Assembly: GCA_017613225.1 (NCBI GenBank)
Contig: JAGAEH010000105.1
Location: forward strand, 1-7,788
Source: Lachnospiraceae bacterium
Lineage (GTDB): Bacteria > Bacillota > Clostridia > Lachnospirales > Lachnospiraceae
Length of the DNA: 7,788 nt
Direction: 5' to 3'
The position numbers and the translations under genes were made by a program. Under the pieces are notes generated by a model. That model was not told the origin of the DNA. It was given only the letters and a program-made list of their open reading frames with translations, and did not search any database. Every line of letters starts with the position of its first letter. Positions within the stretch are counted from its first letter, which is position 1. Of the stretch, positions 1-5,557 are shown one piece after another.

Positions 1-695
1 CGGGCGGAGATCTGGCGGGCCGTCATCTCCTGCTTGCCCAGTTTTTCCGCCCAGATCGGGGTCAGATAGGTGTGGGCCGAGCCGGTGACCGGGTCCTCCG
101 GCACGTCCAGCTTAGGATAAAAGCAGCGGGACACAAAGTCAAAGCCCGGATCCTCCGACGCCGCGGTGATCACCAGGCCCCGGCCCGGCAGCTTTTTGAT
201 CTTTTCCATGTCCGGAACAAGATCTGCCACGGCGGCCTCATCCGGCAGGAAGATCACCAGATCACCGTCTTCATACCAGGCCTCCTGCGCCAGTCCCGCT
301 GCGGCATCCCGCATCTCTTCCGTGACCGGCACCGGTTTGCAATTGCCCACCGGAAAGTTCAGCGTATAGCCGTCTTCCTCCGCCGTGACGATCAGCTCGC
401 CGCTGACGGAGTCGAAGTGCATCTTTGTCACTCCGGGGTCCGCGAAGCAGTGCAGCACGAAGGCGGTGGCCAGCGTGGCATGGCCGCAGAGATCCACCTC
501 CCCGCCGGGGGTGAACCACTTCAGATCATAGCGTCCCTCGCCTTTTTTGACCACGAAGGCCGTCTCCGAATAATTGTTTTCCATGGCGATCCTGTGCATC
601 AGCGCCGGATCCGGCATGGCCCTGCAGGGCAGCACGCCGGCGGGATTGCCGCCGAACAGGTCTTTTGTAAACGCGTCCACGATGTATTGCTTCAT
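1..695 (-). CDS. PhzF-family isomerase-like protein (C-terminus cut by window edge)
   Basis: The 231 visible residues match the PhzF / phenazine-biosynthesis-like family, cytosolic proteins of two similar alpha/beta halves related to diaminopimelate epimerase. Visible family marks are the start MKQYIVDAFT, FGGNPAGV (residues 14-21), NYSETAFV (41-48) containing the expected catalytic Glu44, the DLCGHATLA loop (68-76), and EDPVTGSAH (200-208) in the second half. Known members are about 260-300 residues, so some 30-70 residues lie beyond position 1. The ATG at 695 follows a GGGGGG ribosome binding site seven bases upstream and matches the usual family N-terminus. The gene is separated from yhhN by 100 bp holding a plausible promoter. 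The true substrate is unknown: most PhzF homologues outside phenazine clusters have no assigned reaction, and no phenazine genes are seen here. Confidence 0.93.
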   Translation of the reverse strand, partial: MKQYIVDAFTKDLFGGNPAGVLPCRAMPDPALMHRIAMENNYSETAFVVKKGEGRYDLKWFTPGGEVDLCGHATLATAFVLHCFADPGVTKMHFDSVSGELIVTAEEDGYTLNFPVGNCKPVPVTEEMRDAAAGLAQEAWYEDGDLVIFLPDEAAVADLVPDMEKIKKLPGRGLVITAASEDPGFDFVSRCFYPKLDVPEDPVTGSAHTYLTPIWAEKLGKQEMTARQISA

Positions 696-721
696 GAAAA
701 TACCCCCCATGCTGTAGATCT

Positions 722-749
722 ACCATACAACATAGAGGGTTTTTGTCAA
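722..749 (-). promoter_or_regulatory. Probable sigma-70 promoter for the PhzF-family gene
   Basis: On the minus strand a perfect -35 box TTGACA (749-744) is followed after 16 bases by TATGGT (727-722, four of six consensus positions). Transcription would start near 715, leaving a leader of roughly 20 bases. A 10-base palindrome GTAGATCTAC (714-723) overlaps the -10 box and start point and could be an operator, though this is only suggestive. Confidence 0.55.
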
Positions 750-795
750 AAAGGCAAGAGTATCCAAAACGACGGTTTCTTTTAAGCTGTTACAC

Positions 796-1539
796 TTACA
801 CCACCGTGGAAGCTGCGATCAGGAACTGCGCCGCATAGTACATGATCAGGTTCGCGAGGACCAGCGTTTTCTTCCCATTTTCCTTTCCGAAATAGACCCT
901 TGCCAGAACCGCGTCCGATGCCGCGAACAGAATGATGCCGGCGAAAAAGAGCCACAGCCGGCAGCTTGAAAAGCCGTTCTTCATCAGCAGGCTGCCCGCA
1001 AACACCGCTGCGAAAAAGAGTATCATGCCGTAGATGACCGAGGCGCCGTGAAACGAGCCGAAATTCATCCCCAGCTTCTGTCCCAGAGGCATCGTAACGA
1101 TGCCGTACAGGACCGTCAGCAGCGCAGGCACCAAGATCCACCACAGGCCTTCACCCCGCCAGAATGTCGTGATCAGCGCGTCAATGAAGAGGACATGCCC
1201 CAGGCCGAAGCTGGCGAAGCCGGCAGTCATGAGGTACTTATTCTCCTCGGAGCTGTCGGATCTGACACCCAGCCAGACGTCTCCCAGCAGACCGAAGAAC
1301 TGTCCCGCAAAGATCAGCATCGGGAAGGTTACCAGCTCCACCAGACGGCCAAAACTCAGGTCTTCAAAGCCCCAGAGTCCCAGCACCACCTTCAGCAGGC
1401 CGCAAAAGGATATGGCCAGAAAACTGCAGGACGCCAGCGTTTTAAGGATCAGCGATCTGGCGGACTTTTCCTTCATCCGTTCCTTGACATAGAGGAGAAG
1501 CAGGATGAGGCCAATCGGGATAAGGATAAACGGGACCAT
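796..1539 (-). CDS. YhhN/TMEM86-family (lysoplasmalogenase-like) integral membrane protein
   Basis: The protein (247 residues from this start) is almost wholly hydrophobic, with about seven to eight predicted membrane segments. It carries the signature acidic pairs of the YhhN family: FFGLLGDVWL (81-90, Asp87), FGLGHVLFI (111-119, His115) and FAASDAVLA (205-213, Asp209), followed by LIMYYAAQFLI near the end. Animal TMEM86 and some bacterial members hydrolyse the vinyl-ether bond of lysoplasmalogens, and many anaerobic Clostridia make plasmalogens, so lipid turnover is a reasonable guess but not shown. The ATG at 1539 has AAGGGA upstream; a GTG at 1557 would add six residues and overlap the upstream stop by four bases (GTGA) but lacks a good ribosome binding site. 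It is the last gene of the PadR-led cluster, and no clear terminator follows it. Confidence 0.85.
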   Translation of the reverse strand: MVPFILIPIGLILLLLYVKERMKEKSARSLILKTLASCSFLAISFCGLLKVVLGLWGFEDLSFGRLVELVTFPMLIFAGQFFGLLGDVWLGVRSDSSEENKYLMTAGFASFGLGHVLFIDALITTFWRGEGLWWILVPALLTVLYGIVTMPLGQKLGMNFGSFHGASVIYGMILFFAAVFAGSLLMKNGFSSCRLWLFFAGIILFAASDAVLARVYFGKENGKKTLVLANLIMYYAAQFLIAASTVV

Positions 1540-1553
1540 GTTCTCATTTCCCT

Positions 1554-1976
1554 TCACTGCAAGTAGTCCGCGAAATAGTCGAACTTGGACTTTGTCCAGT
1601 CCAGGATCGAGTCGTAGGCCACGCCCTCTTCCCCCAGATAGAACTCTTCACCGATCTGAACATAATCCCTGTGGAATGAGACGGCGATCTCCTCTAATCC
1701 TTTCACTTTTTCAGCCGGGTTGAAGACGATCCTGTACAGCCAATCTCCTTCCTCATCCGCGGGTTCCAGCGTAGACTCGCGCAGCTGAAGATCAGCAAAA
1801 GAACGAAGCAAGGCGATCTCACCGTCCACATAGGCACTCTTTCCATCCGGCAGCTCCAGTTTTGCCGCGGGGCTTTCCCGGATCAGGTCGAACGCTGTTT
1901 TCTCCTTTGCTCCGGAGCATGCTGCCAAAGTAAACAGCAGCAATCCGGTAATCATGATGACCACGATTTTTCTCAA
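1554..1976 (-). CDS. Small lipoprotein of unknown function (TTG start)
   Basis: A 140-residue protein starting with a lipoprotein signal peptide: MRK, a hydrophobic stretch (4-17) and the lipobox LAAC (17-20), so Cys20 would be lipidated and the mature protein held on the outer face of the membrane. The mature part (about 120 residues) is acidic and mixed alpha/beta in appearance; I recognise no domain. The start is a TTG at 1976, strongly supported by AAGGAGGG seven bases upstream; the next in-frame Met (residue 8) would break the signal peptide. Its stop overlaps or nearly touches the start of the yhhN-like gene, so the two are probably translationally coupled. It lies 123 bp after the preceding cluster gene, a gap holding a degenerate repeat. 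Confidence 0.82.
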   Translation of the reverse strand: MRKIVVIMITGLLLFTLAACSGAKEKTAFDLIRESPAAKLELPDGKSAYVDGEIALLRSFADLQLRESTLEPADEEGDWLYRIVFNPAEKVKGLEEIAVSFHRDYVQIGEEFYLGEEGVAYDSILDWTKSKFDYFADYLQ

Positions 1977-2021
1977 GCTTGAGCCCTCCTTTTTCAGTCA
2001 TGTCACTGGTTAAATTCAAAT

Positions 2022-2074
2022 AACGGCAGCACCGTCTAGAACTCCCGTTACGCCTGGACCGCAATGCTGCCGTT
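2022..2074 (-). terminator. Possible stem-loop (weak terminator or attenuator) inside the PadR cluster
   Basis: On the minus strand AACGGCAGCA (2074-2065) is perfectly complementary to TGCTGCCGTT (2031-2022), giving a 10 bp stem with a 33-base loop, followed by ATTTGAATTTAA. The tail is only moderately T-rich and the loop is long, so at best this is a leaky terminator that lowers expression of the lipoprotein and yhhN-like genes relative to padR. The upstream arm belongs to the degenerate gene-end repeat at 2036-2080. Confidence 0.3.
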
Positions 2075-2080
2075 CGCGTT
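2036..2080 (-). repeat. Degenerate duplicate of the 3' end of the upstream gene
   Basis: These 45 bases match the last 45 bases of the preceding gene (2100-2144) at 38 positions, offset by 64 bp. The match includes the terminal TAG. Read in the corresponding frame the copy gives NANGSIAVQA then a TAA, compared with NADGSIAVQA in the intact gene. This looks like the remnant of a tandem duplication, perhaps a paralogous gene lost except for its end. Its partner copy is inside the coding region at 2100-2144. Confidence 0.75.
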
Positions 2081-2099
2081 GGGCCCACGGCTCCAAAGC

Positions 2100-2747
2100 C
2101 TAAAACCCTCGCTCCGCCTGGACGGCAATGCTGCCGTCCGCGTTGTAGGCGGTAAAGCGGAAGGTGCCGCTGAAAGTGGTGTTTCTGGGGAAATCCTCAC
2201 TGTCGATATAGGAGAACTGGTCTCCTTCCAAAAATATATTGTAACGGGCTTCCCCGGCCCTTACAATGTCCCGGTCAAAGCGGAACACGAACCAGTCTCC
2301 CTGCTTTCCATCCGCGATCAGCGGGTAGCTCTTTCCGTCCATCTCCATGGTCAGCTCCGCCCGCAGACCCTCGGACCGGACCACGATCTCCGGCGGATCA
2401 TAGCGGGAGACGCGCGAGCACAAAGGTACGATATATACCCCGTCCGTCTGCTCCGTCACTGAGAGCGTCCCTTCCGCGCTCCAAAGCATCTTCCAGCCCC
2501 ATATCTCCGCCTGGAACATCCGGCCGTCTTTTTCTCCCAAAACGATCCGCGGCGAATCGTCTCCAAACACCATCTCGGCTTTGGCCTCCGGCAGGAGATG
2601 CTGTCTGAGCGCCCGGTTGAAAGCTTGATTTTTGGTAAAGGACGGCATCCCCATCATGATCCACGCCAGGGTCAGCGCAAATACCGCAAGCAGCAGATTC
2701 CGTGCCGCCCGTTTTCTTTTCTGTGGGATATTCAGCCCTTTTTTCAT
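2100..2747 (-). CDS. Membrane-anchored protein of unknown function in PadR cluster
   Basis: A 215-residue protein: a basic N-terminus (KKGLNIPQKRKRAAR), one membrane segment (about 16-35), then about 180 residues that should lie outside the cytoplasm. The outer part is rich in short beta-like stretches (for instance residues 100-175) and ends FRFTAYNADGSIAVQAERGF, suggesting a beta-sandwich, but I cannot name the family. The ATG at 2747 has AAAGGAGG upstream and overlaps the stop of the HAAS-type gene by four bases (ATGA), so the two are translationally coupled and probably work together at the membrane. The last 45 bases are duplicated in degraded form just downstream. Confidence 0.85.
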   Translation of the reverse strand: MKKGLNIPQKRKRAARNLLLAVFALTLAWIMMGMPSFTKNQAFNRALRQHLLPEAKAEMVFGDDSPRIVLGEKDGRMFQAEIWGWKMLWSAEGTLSVTEQTDGVYIVPLCSRVSRYDPPEIVVRSEGLRAELTMEMDGKSYPLIADGKQGDWFVFRFDRDIVRAGEARYNIFLEGDQFSYIDSEDFPRNTTFSGTFRFTAYNADGSIAVQAERGF

Positions 2748-3541
2748 GCGCCGCCTCCTTTCAAGTCGATCCGGATCGAAAACTGTACGCCGTTATGATC
2801 GTAGGTCAGATCTACCCACTCCGCATCCCGGTCGTAGTGAGAATAGGTCAGGACCATATAATGCCTGTTCCATTTTCTGCCGATCACTTCGCCTGTCAGA
2901 ATGAGCGGCGTCTGATCGTCGTCCTGCTTTTCAAACAGATTGATCAACTCTGTGCCGCTGCTGTCCCGCGCCTCCATGTAATGTACCAGCACATCCGGAG
3001 CGCCCAGCTCGATCGGCCCTTTCGCGCACAGGATCACCTGCAGATAGCTGCTGACATACCCCGGATCCTCCTTTGGCATGACCGCCTGCGCGCGATAGAC
3101 CGAAACCCTGTACTCCCCGGCCCGGATCTTCGCATCACAGGACAGTTCCCGCTTGTCCCAGTAAGAGTCTTCCGCGTCAAACTCCGCCAGAGTCTTTTTC
3201 AGGTTCGATGTATAGTAGAAACGCTGCACGGGAGAAAAACCCGCCAATATCATGTAATTGATGAACAAGAGGATAGCCGCAGCCAGCAGCCACCGGCTGG
3301 CGCGCAGGGCCCAGCTCGGCCAGGGACTGTGCGTCTGCTTTAAAAGCTGCCCGGTCTCATCCGGATCTCCCATAGCCCGCAGAGCTTCCGCCTCGGCATC
3401 TTTCTGGGAAAGGCCGCGCTCCATCAGCGCGTCCCGGTGATCCTCAAAATGGGCATGCAGCTCCTCTATTGCCGCCTCCCGCTCATCCGCCGCGCGGATG
3501 TAGGAGGCCGCCTGCTTCGCCCACTGCTCCATGGTCTTCAT
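2744..3541 (-). CDS. HAAS/DUF1700-type membrane protein paired with PadR
   Basis: The first ~70 residues of this 265-residue protein look like the HAAS (DUF1700-like, also called permease-prefix) helical domain: IEELHAHFEDHRDALMERG (25-43), then LSQKDAEAEALRAMGDPDE (44-62) and GQLL. A single membrane segment follows (about 83-102, LLAAAILLFINYMILAGF), then an outer domain of about 160 residues with beta-like stretches that I cannot name. In known cases such proteins sit next to a PadR repressor and are thought to modulate signalling from the membrane. The start is taken as ATG 3541, with GAGGGG eight bases upstream and five bases after the padR stop; upstream in-frame codons to 3595 overlap padR and look like antisense-type low-quality sequence. 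The domain name is by recognition of the sequence pattern, not by a search. Confidence 0.85.
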   Translation of the reverse strand: MKTMEQWAKQAASYIRAADEREAAIEELHAHFEDHRDALMERGLSQKDAEAEALRAMGDPDETGQLLKQTHSPWPSWALRASRWLLAAAILLFINYMILAGFSPVQRFYYTSNLKKTLAEFDAEDSYWDKRELSCDAKIRAGEYRVSVYRAQAVMPKEDPGYVSSYLQVILCAKGPIELGAPDVLVHYMEARDSSGTELINLFEKQDDDQTPLILTGEVIGRKWNRHYMVLTYSHYDRDAEWVDLTYDHNGVQFSIRIDLKGGGA

Positions 3542-3546
3542 GCCGA

Positions 3547-3876
3547 TCACCCCTCGGCCAGCACCATGTTGACCGCGCCGGCAAAGACGCGCCACTGCTG
3601 TTCCTGTCTGGACAGCTCGCGCTTGCCGGCGTCCGTCAAAGTGTAATACCTGCGCCTTCTTCCGGAAGGCGTCTCCTGGCCATAGGCCCGGATCAGGCCT
3701 TCGTTTTCCATGCCGTGGAGCAGGGGGTACAGCGTGCCTTCCTTCATTTCAAAGGCGTTGTCCGACCGCTGCGCCAGGCTCTCGATCATCTCGTAGCCGT
3801 ATTTGTCCGAATCCTGCAAAACGCTGAGGATCAGCAGCTTTGTACTGCCTGAAAGCAGGCTTTTGTCGAATTTCAT
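3547..3876 (-). CDS. PadR-family transcriptional repressor
   Basis: A 109-residue winged-helix protein of the short PadR-like type. It has LLILSVLQDSDKYGYEMIESL (14-34, first helices), the hallmark MKEGTLYPLLHGMENEGLI (44-62, recognition helix) and the wing SGRRRRYYTLTDAGKREL (71-88), then a short C-terminal helix used for dimerisation. The ATG at 3876 is preceded by AGGAGGAG. It is the first gene of the cluster, five bases ahead of the HAAS-type gene, the usual arrangement for this pair. The promoter upstream lies within a long palindrome, so the protein most likely represses its own operon and releases on an unknown signal. The family assignment is secure; the ligand and exact operator are inferred. 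Confidence 0.96.
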   Translation of the reverse strand: MKFDKSLLSGSTKLLILSVLQDSDKYGYEMIESLAQRSDNAFEMKEGTLYPLLHGMENEGLIRAYGQETPSGRRRRYYTLTDAGKRELSRQEQQWRVFAGAVNMVLAEG

Positions 3877-3975
3877 GATCTGGATCTCCTCCTGTTCGCC
3901 CTGATCTTCTTTAAATGCTGGGCCTCGAGGTTCCGGCGCGCCTCGCTTTTTAGCCTCGGGTCCCTTTCAGCCAAT

Positions 3976-4026
3976 AAGCCTCGACCATCTAGGTATAGTC
4001 GGATTATACCTAGATAATCGAGGCTT
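3976..4026. promoter_or_regulatory. Long palindrome, probable PadR operator
   Basis: The inner arms ATCTAGGTATA (3987-3997) and TATACCTAGAT (4005-4015) are an exact inverted repeat of 11 bp with a seven-base spacer. After a two-base mismatch the outer arms AAGCCTCGA (3976-3984) and TCGAGGCTT (4018-4026) also match exactly, giving 20 of 22 paired positions. The site covers the spacer and -10 box of the padR promoter, ideal for blocking RNA polymerase. Assignment to PadR is by position and dimer symmetry, not by a known consensus. Confidence 0.75.
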
Positions 4027-4031
4027 GTCAA
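4003..4031 (-). promoter_or_regulatory. Consensus sigma-70 promoter of the padR cluster
   Basis: On the minus strand a perfect TTGACA (4031-4026) and a perfect TATAAT (4008-4003) are separated by exactly 17 bases. Such a full-consensus promoter should be very strong unless repressed, in keeping with the palindrome that covers it. The transcript would begin near 3996 and have a leader of about 118 bases before padR. Confidence 0.88.
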
Positions 4032-4039
4032 GGGGTGGT

Positions 4040-4067
4040 TCAACAATTGCCTCTCTTGTTATATAAT
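4040..4067 (+). promoter_or_regulatory. Probable promoter of the TfoX-like gene
   Basis: A perfect -10 TATAAT (4062-4067) is preceded at 16 bases by TCAACA (4040-4045, four of six consensus positions). Transcription would begin near 4074, about 108 bases before the chosen start codon. Confidence 0.55.
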
Positions 4068-4181
4068 ACCAATGTTCGGACCATGAAGTTCCGTGAACGG
4101 TCCGGCTTTGCGGAAAAAGAAGATCTTAAAGACCTGCCTTTAAGCAGGCTGTGGTTTAAGCGAGATAACGGAGGGCAGAAA

Positions 4182-4484
4182 ATGGCTTACGAAGATCCTC
4201 AGATCGTGTTGGAGTGGATGGATTCCCTGCATGAATTGAACGTCCGGACAAAGAAGATGTTCGGCTGCTATTGCCTGTACTGTGATGGTCAGGCCGTGGG
4301 TTGGATCCACGACAGCGTATTGAGCCTGCGGGAAGTCGGGTTGGATTATCTGCCCGATGACGTCAGGAGACCGGGGCCGGACGACAAGATCCGGGAGCTC
4401 GTCATTCCCTTTGATCATGTCAGGGCAGACTGGCTGCCCCGAGCCGTCCAGGATACCGCCAATATCAGAAAAGCGCAGAAGTAA
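4182..4484 (+). CDS. TfoX/Sxy N-terminal-domain protein
   Basis: A 100-residue protein resembling the stand-alone TfoX N-terminal domain: an N-terminal helix (PQIVLEWMDSL), then RTKKMFGCYCLYCDGQAVGWI (22-42), corresponding to the family core that usually reads like RxMFGGYGLYxDG, then SLREVG and a C-terminal helix. TfoX/Sxy is a competence regulator in gamma-proteobacteria, but short Bacillota members have no established role, so no competence function should be assumed. Three cysteines (29, 31, 34) occupy the core loop. The ATG at 4182 has GGAGGG six bases upstream and fits the family length; the frame is open back to 4035, and an ATG at 4083 would add 33 residues unlike the family and lacks a ribosome binding site. 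It is the only plus-strand gene, with its own promoter and terminator. Confidence 0.82.
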   Translation: MAYEDPQIVLEWMDSLHELNVRTKKMFGCYCLYCDGQAVGWIHDSVLSLREVGLDYLPDDVRRPGPDDKIRELVIPFDHVRADWLPRAVQDTANIRKAQK

Positions 4485-4504
4485 TTACTTATCTGCAAAA
4501 GATG

Positions 4505-4537
4505 AAACAGGGCCGGTTATGCTCCGGTCCTGTTTTG
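4505..4537 (+). terminator. Intrinsic terminator of the TfoX-like gene, perhaps bidirectional
   Basis: ACAGGGCCGG (4507-4516) pairs with CCGGTCCTGT (4524-4533) through one G-U pair around a seven-base loop, and the descending arm runs directly into TTTT (4533-4536). On the minus strand the same hairpin is followed by TTTCATCTTTT, so it may also end transcription of the radical SAM gene that converges on it. Confidence 0.85.
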
Positions 4538-4607
4538 TGTCTTCTTATGGATCGTTTTTGGAGATGCGCGTGAAAGTTCCCTGCCGACAGCCGGCTTCCG
4601 TCTGCAG

Positions 4608-5435
4608 TCAGCTCAAGTCCCCGGGCCAGTTGATGAGGATCATGTTCTTCATGGCGGGACGCAGCTCCTCCAGCCCCTGCTGCAGTTTCTCCTTTCCCTC
4701 TTCGCCGAAAGCGGCAGCCGCTTCGCCCTCCGCAGGCGCGGCATACAGCAGCACTTTACAGCCGCGGCCAGCCAGTTCCTTGATGAAGGCTTCGCTTAAG
4801 ACCTCCTCCAGGTTCTCCTTTGTGACCGTCGTGCAGACGCCGAACAGCAGACCGCGGTCCTTCAGCTCCGCCATGTTGGCCAGCTGCTTTTCGTACACGC
4901 CTTCGCCCCGGCGGGCATCGGTGCGCTCTTTGCTGCCGTCGATGCCGAGCACCGGCACCAGATTGCGGCAGCGCTCCATCAGCTGCAGGTAGCGCTCGTC
5001 CAGCGCCTGGCCGTTGGTGAAGATCGGGAACAGGATGTTCTGTATTTTTCCGGCGGCCTTGATCACGTCCCGGCGCAGCAGCGGCTCGCCGCCGGTCATG
5101 AAGATGAAGCTGACCCCCAGCCTGTCGGCTTTTTCAAAAAGGCGAAGCCATTCTTCGGCGTCCCCGGCCGTCACTTTGGCCCTGCAGGGATAAGCCGCGC
5201 AGTCCGGGCAGTGCAGGTCGCACTTTTCCGTGACCTTCGCCGTCAAAAACAGCGGCGCGTATTTCCCGGCTTTCTGCGCCTCGTCCCGCCGCTTGGCAGC
5301 AGACTTTGCCGCCGCGGCAAACCGCAGCAGAAAGGCGCTGCCCCGGGGATTGGACAGGCTCCCCCGCACGGTCTGGGCCACCAGCCGCTCCAGGCCCTTG
5401 GTCAGATATGTCTCAAAATCCATCGAATTTCCCAT
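4608..5435 (-). CDS. Radical SAM protein, apparently shortened at the C-terminus
   Basis: A 275-residue protein with a radical SAM core. Cys72, Cys76 and Cys79 in CDLHCPDC form the CxxxCxxC site for the catalytic 4Fe-4S cluster, TGGEP (114-118) is the SAM-contacting motif, and the strand-helix repeats of the barrel follow (PIFTNG 137-142, LGIDGSKERTDARRGEGVYE 163-182, GVCTTVTKEN 199-208). A helical N-terminal extension of about 60 residues precedes the core. The ATG at 5435 has AGGAG six bases upstream. The substrate is unknown. As I recall, relatives with the same TDxRRGxGVYE and TVTxEN motifs continue after a PGDE segment into a GGCLAAGRG... EPCPF tail likely to hold auxiliary cysteines; this protein stops at PGDLS. 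It may therefore be a decayed or specialised member. No substrate-peptide gene is seen beside it. Confidence 0.9.
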   Translation of the reverse strand: MGNSMDFETYLTKGLERLVAQTVRGSLSNPRGSAFLLRFAAAAKSAAKRRDEAQKAGKYAPLFLTAKVTEKCDLHCPDCAAYPCRAKVTAGDAEEWLRLFEKADRLGVSFIFMTGGEPLLRRDVIKAAGKIQNILFPIFTNGQALDERYLQLMERCRNLVPVLGIDGSKERTDARRGEGVYEKQLANMAELKDRGLLFGVCTTVTKENLEEVLSEAFIKELAGRGCKVLLYAAPAEGEAAAAFGEEGKEKLQQGLEELRPAMKNMILINWPGDLS

Positions 5436-5512
5436 GTTGTTCTCCTATGCCGAAGGCGTTGTCCGCGCCGGACCCAGCCTTTTTCACTCTTATACTGTAC
5501 TCTTCTACGGAC

Positions 5513-5544
5513 AACAGGGCAGCCCGTCATGAGGCCGCCCTGTT
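5513..5544 (-). terminator. Strong hairpin after the thioredoxin-reductase-like gene
   Basis: On the minus strand AACAGGGCGGCC (5544-5533) pairs with GGCTGCCCTGTT (5524-5513), a 12 bp stem with one G-U pair and an eight-base loop, starting 14 bases after the stop codon. There is no T-run after it on the minus strand, so it may work as a transcript-end stabiliser or a Rho-type or weak terminator. On the plus strand it is followed by CCCTTTCTTC, also not a strong T-run. Confidence 0.5.
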
Positions 5545-5557
5545 CCCTTTCTTCGCT

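Larger units (their letters stand above)
3877..4181. other. Divergent regulatory intergenic region between padR and the TfoX-like gene
   Basis: This 305 bp region has no supported gene. From left to right it holds the padR leader (about 118 bases) with four copies of gcctcg on the plus strand (3922, 3940, 3953, 3978), the large palindrome and padR promoter (3976-4031), a plus-strand promoter (4040-4067) and a structured leader for the TfoX-like gene (about 4074-4181). The two -35 regions lie only about ten bases apart, so a protein bound at the palindrome could affect both directions. Confidence 0.7.

Noticed and set aside
72..785. 237-codon plus-strand open frame opposite the PhzF-family gene
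   Set aside because: The minus strand carries clear PhzF motifs throughout, so this frame is a shadow.
1048..1566. 172-codon plus-strand open frame opposite the yhhN-like gene
   Set aside because: Hydrophilic, Gln/Arg-rich translation with no domain; it is the complement of hydrophobic membrane-protein codons.
1819..2088. 89-codon minus-strand open frame starting in the repeat region
   Set aside because: It overlaps the lipoprotein in another frame and translates to Arg-rich sequence without motifs; the lipoprotein with its signal peptide is clearly the real gene.
3542..3595. Upstream extension of the HAAS-type protein to 3595
   Set aside because: It overlaps padR by about 50 bases and adds an Arg/Gly-rich stretch; the ATG at 3541 has a good ribosome binding site and fits the domain start.
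4035..4181. 49-codon N-terminal extension of the TfoX-like protein
   Set aside because: The promoter's -10 box lies inside it, it has no ribosome binding site, and the added residues do not resemble the family; the ATG at 4182 is well supported.
4608..4610. TGA at the end of the radical SAM gene as a selenocysteine codon
   Set aside because: No convincing hairpin follows at the right distance and only 20 more codons remain before a TAA; a plain stop is simpler.
5461..5473. GTCCG-CGC-CGGAC hairpin near a T-run on the plus strand as a terminator
   Set aside because: Five-base stem, T-run six bases away, and no plus-strand gene upstream that needs it.
5489..5514. Promoter TTGTCC ... TATAAG for the radical SAM gene on the minus strand
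   Set aside because: The spacer is only 14 bases, too short for a normal sigma-70 promoter, so I do not list it although some promoter is likely in this gap.
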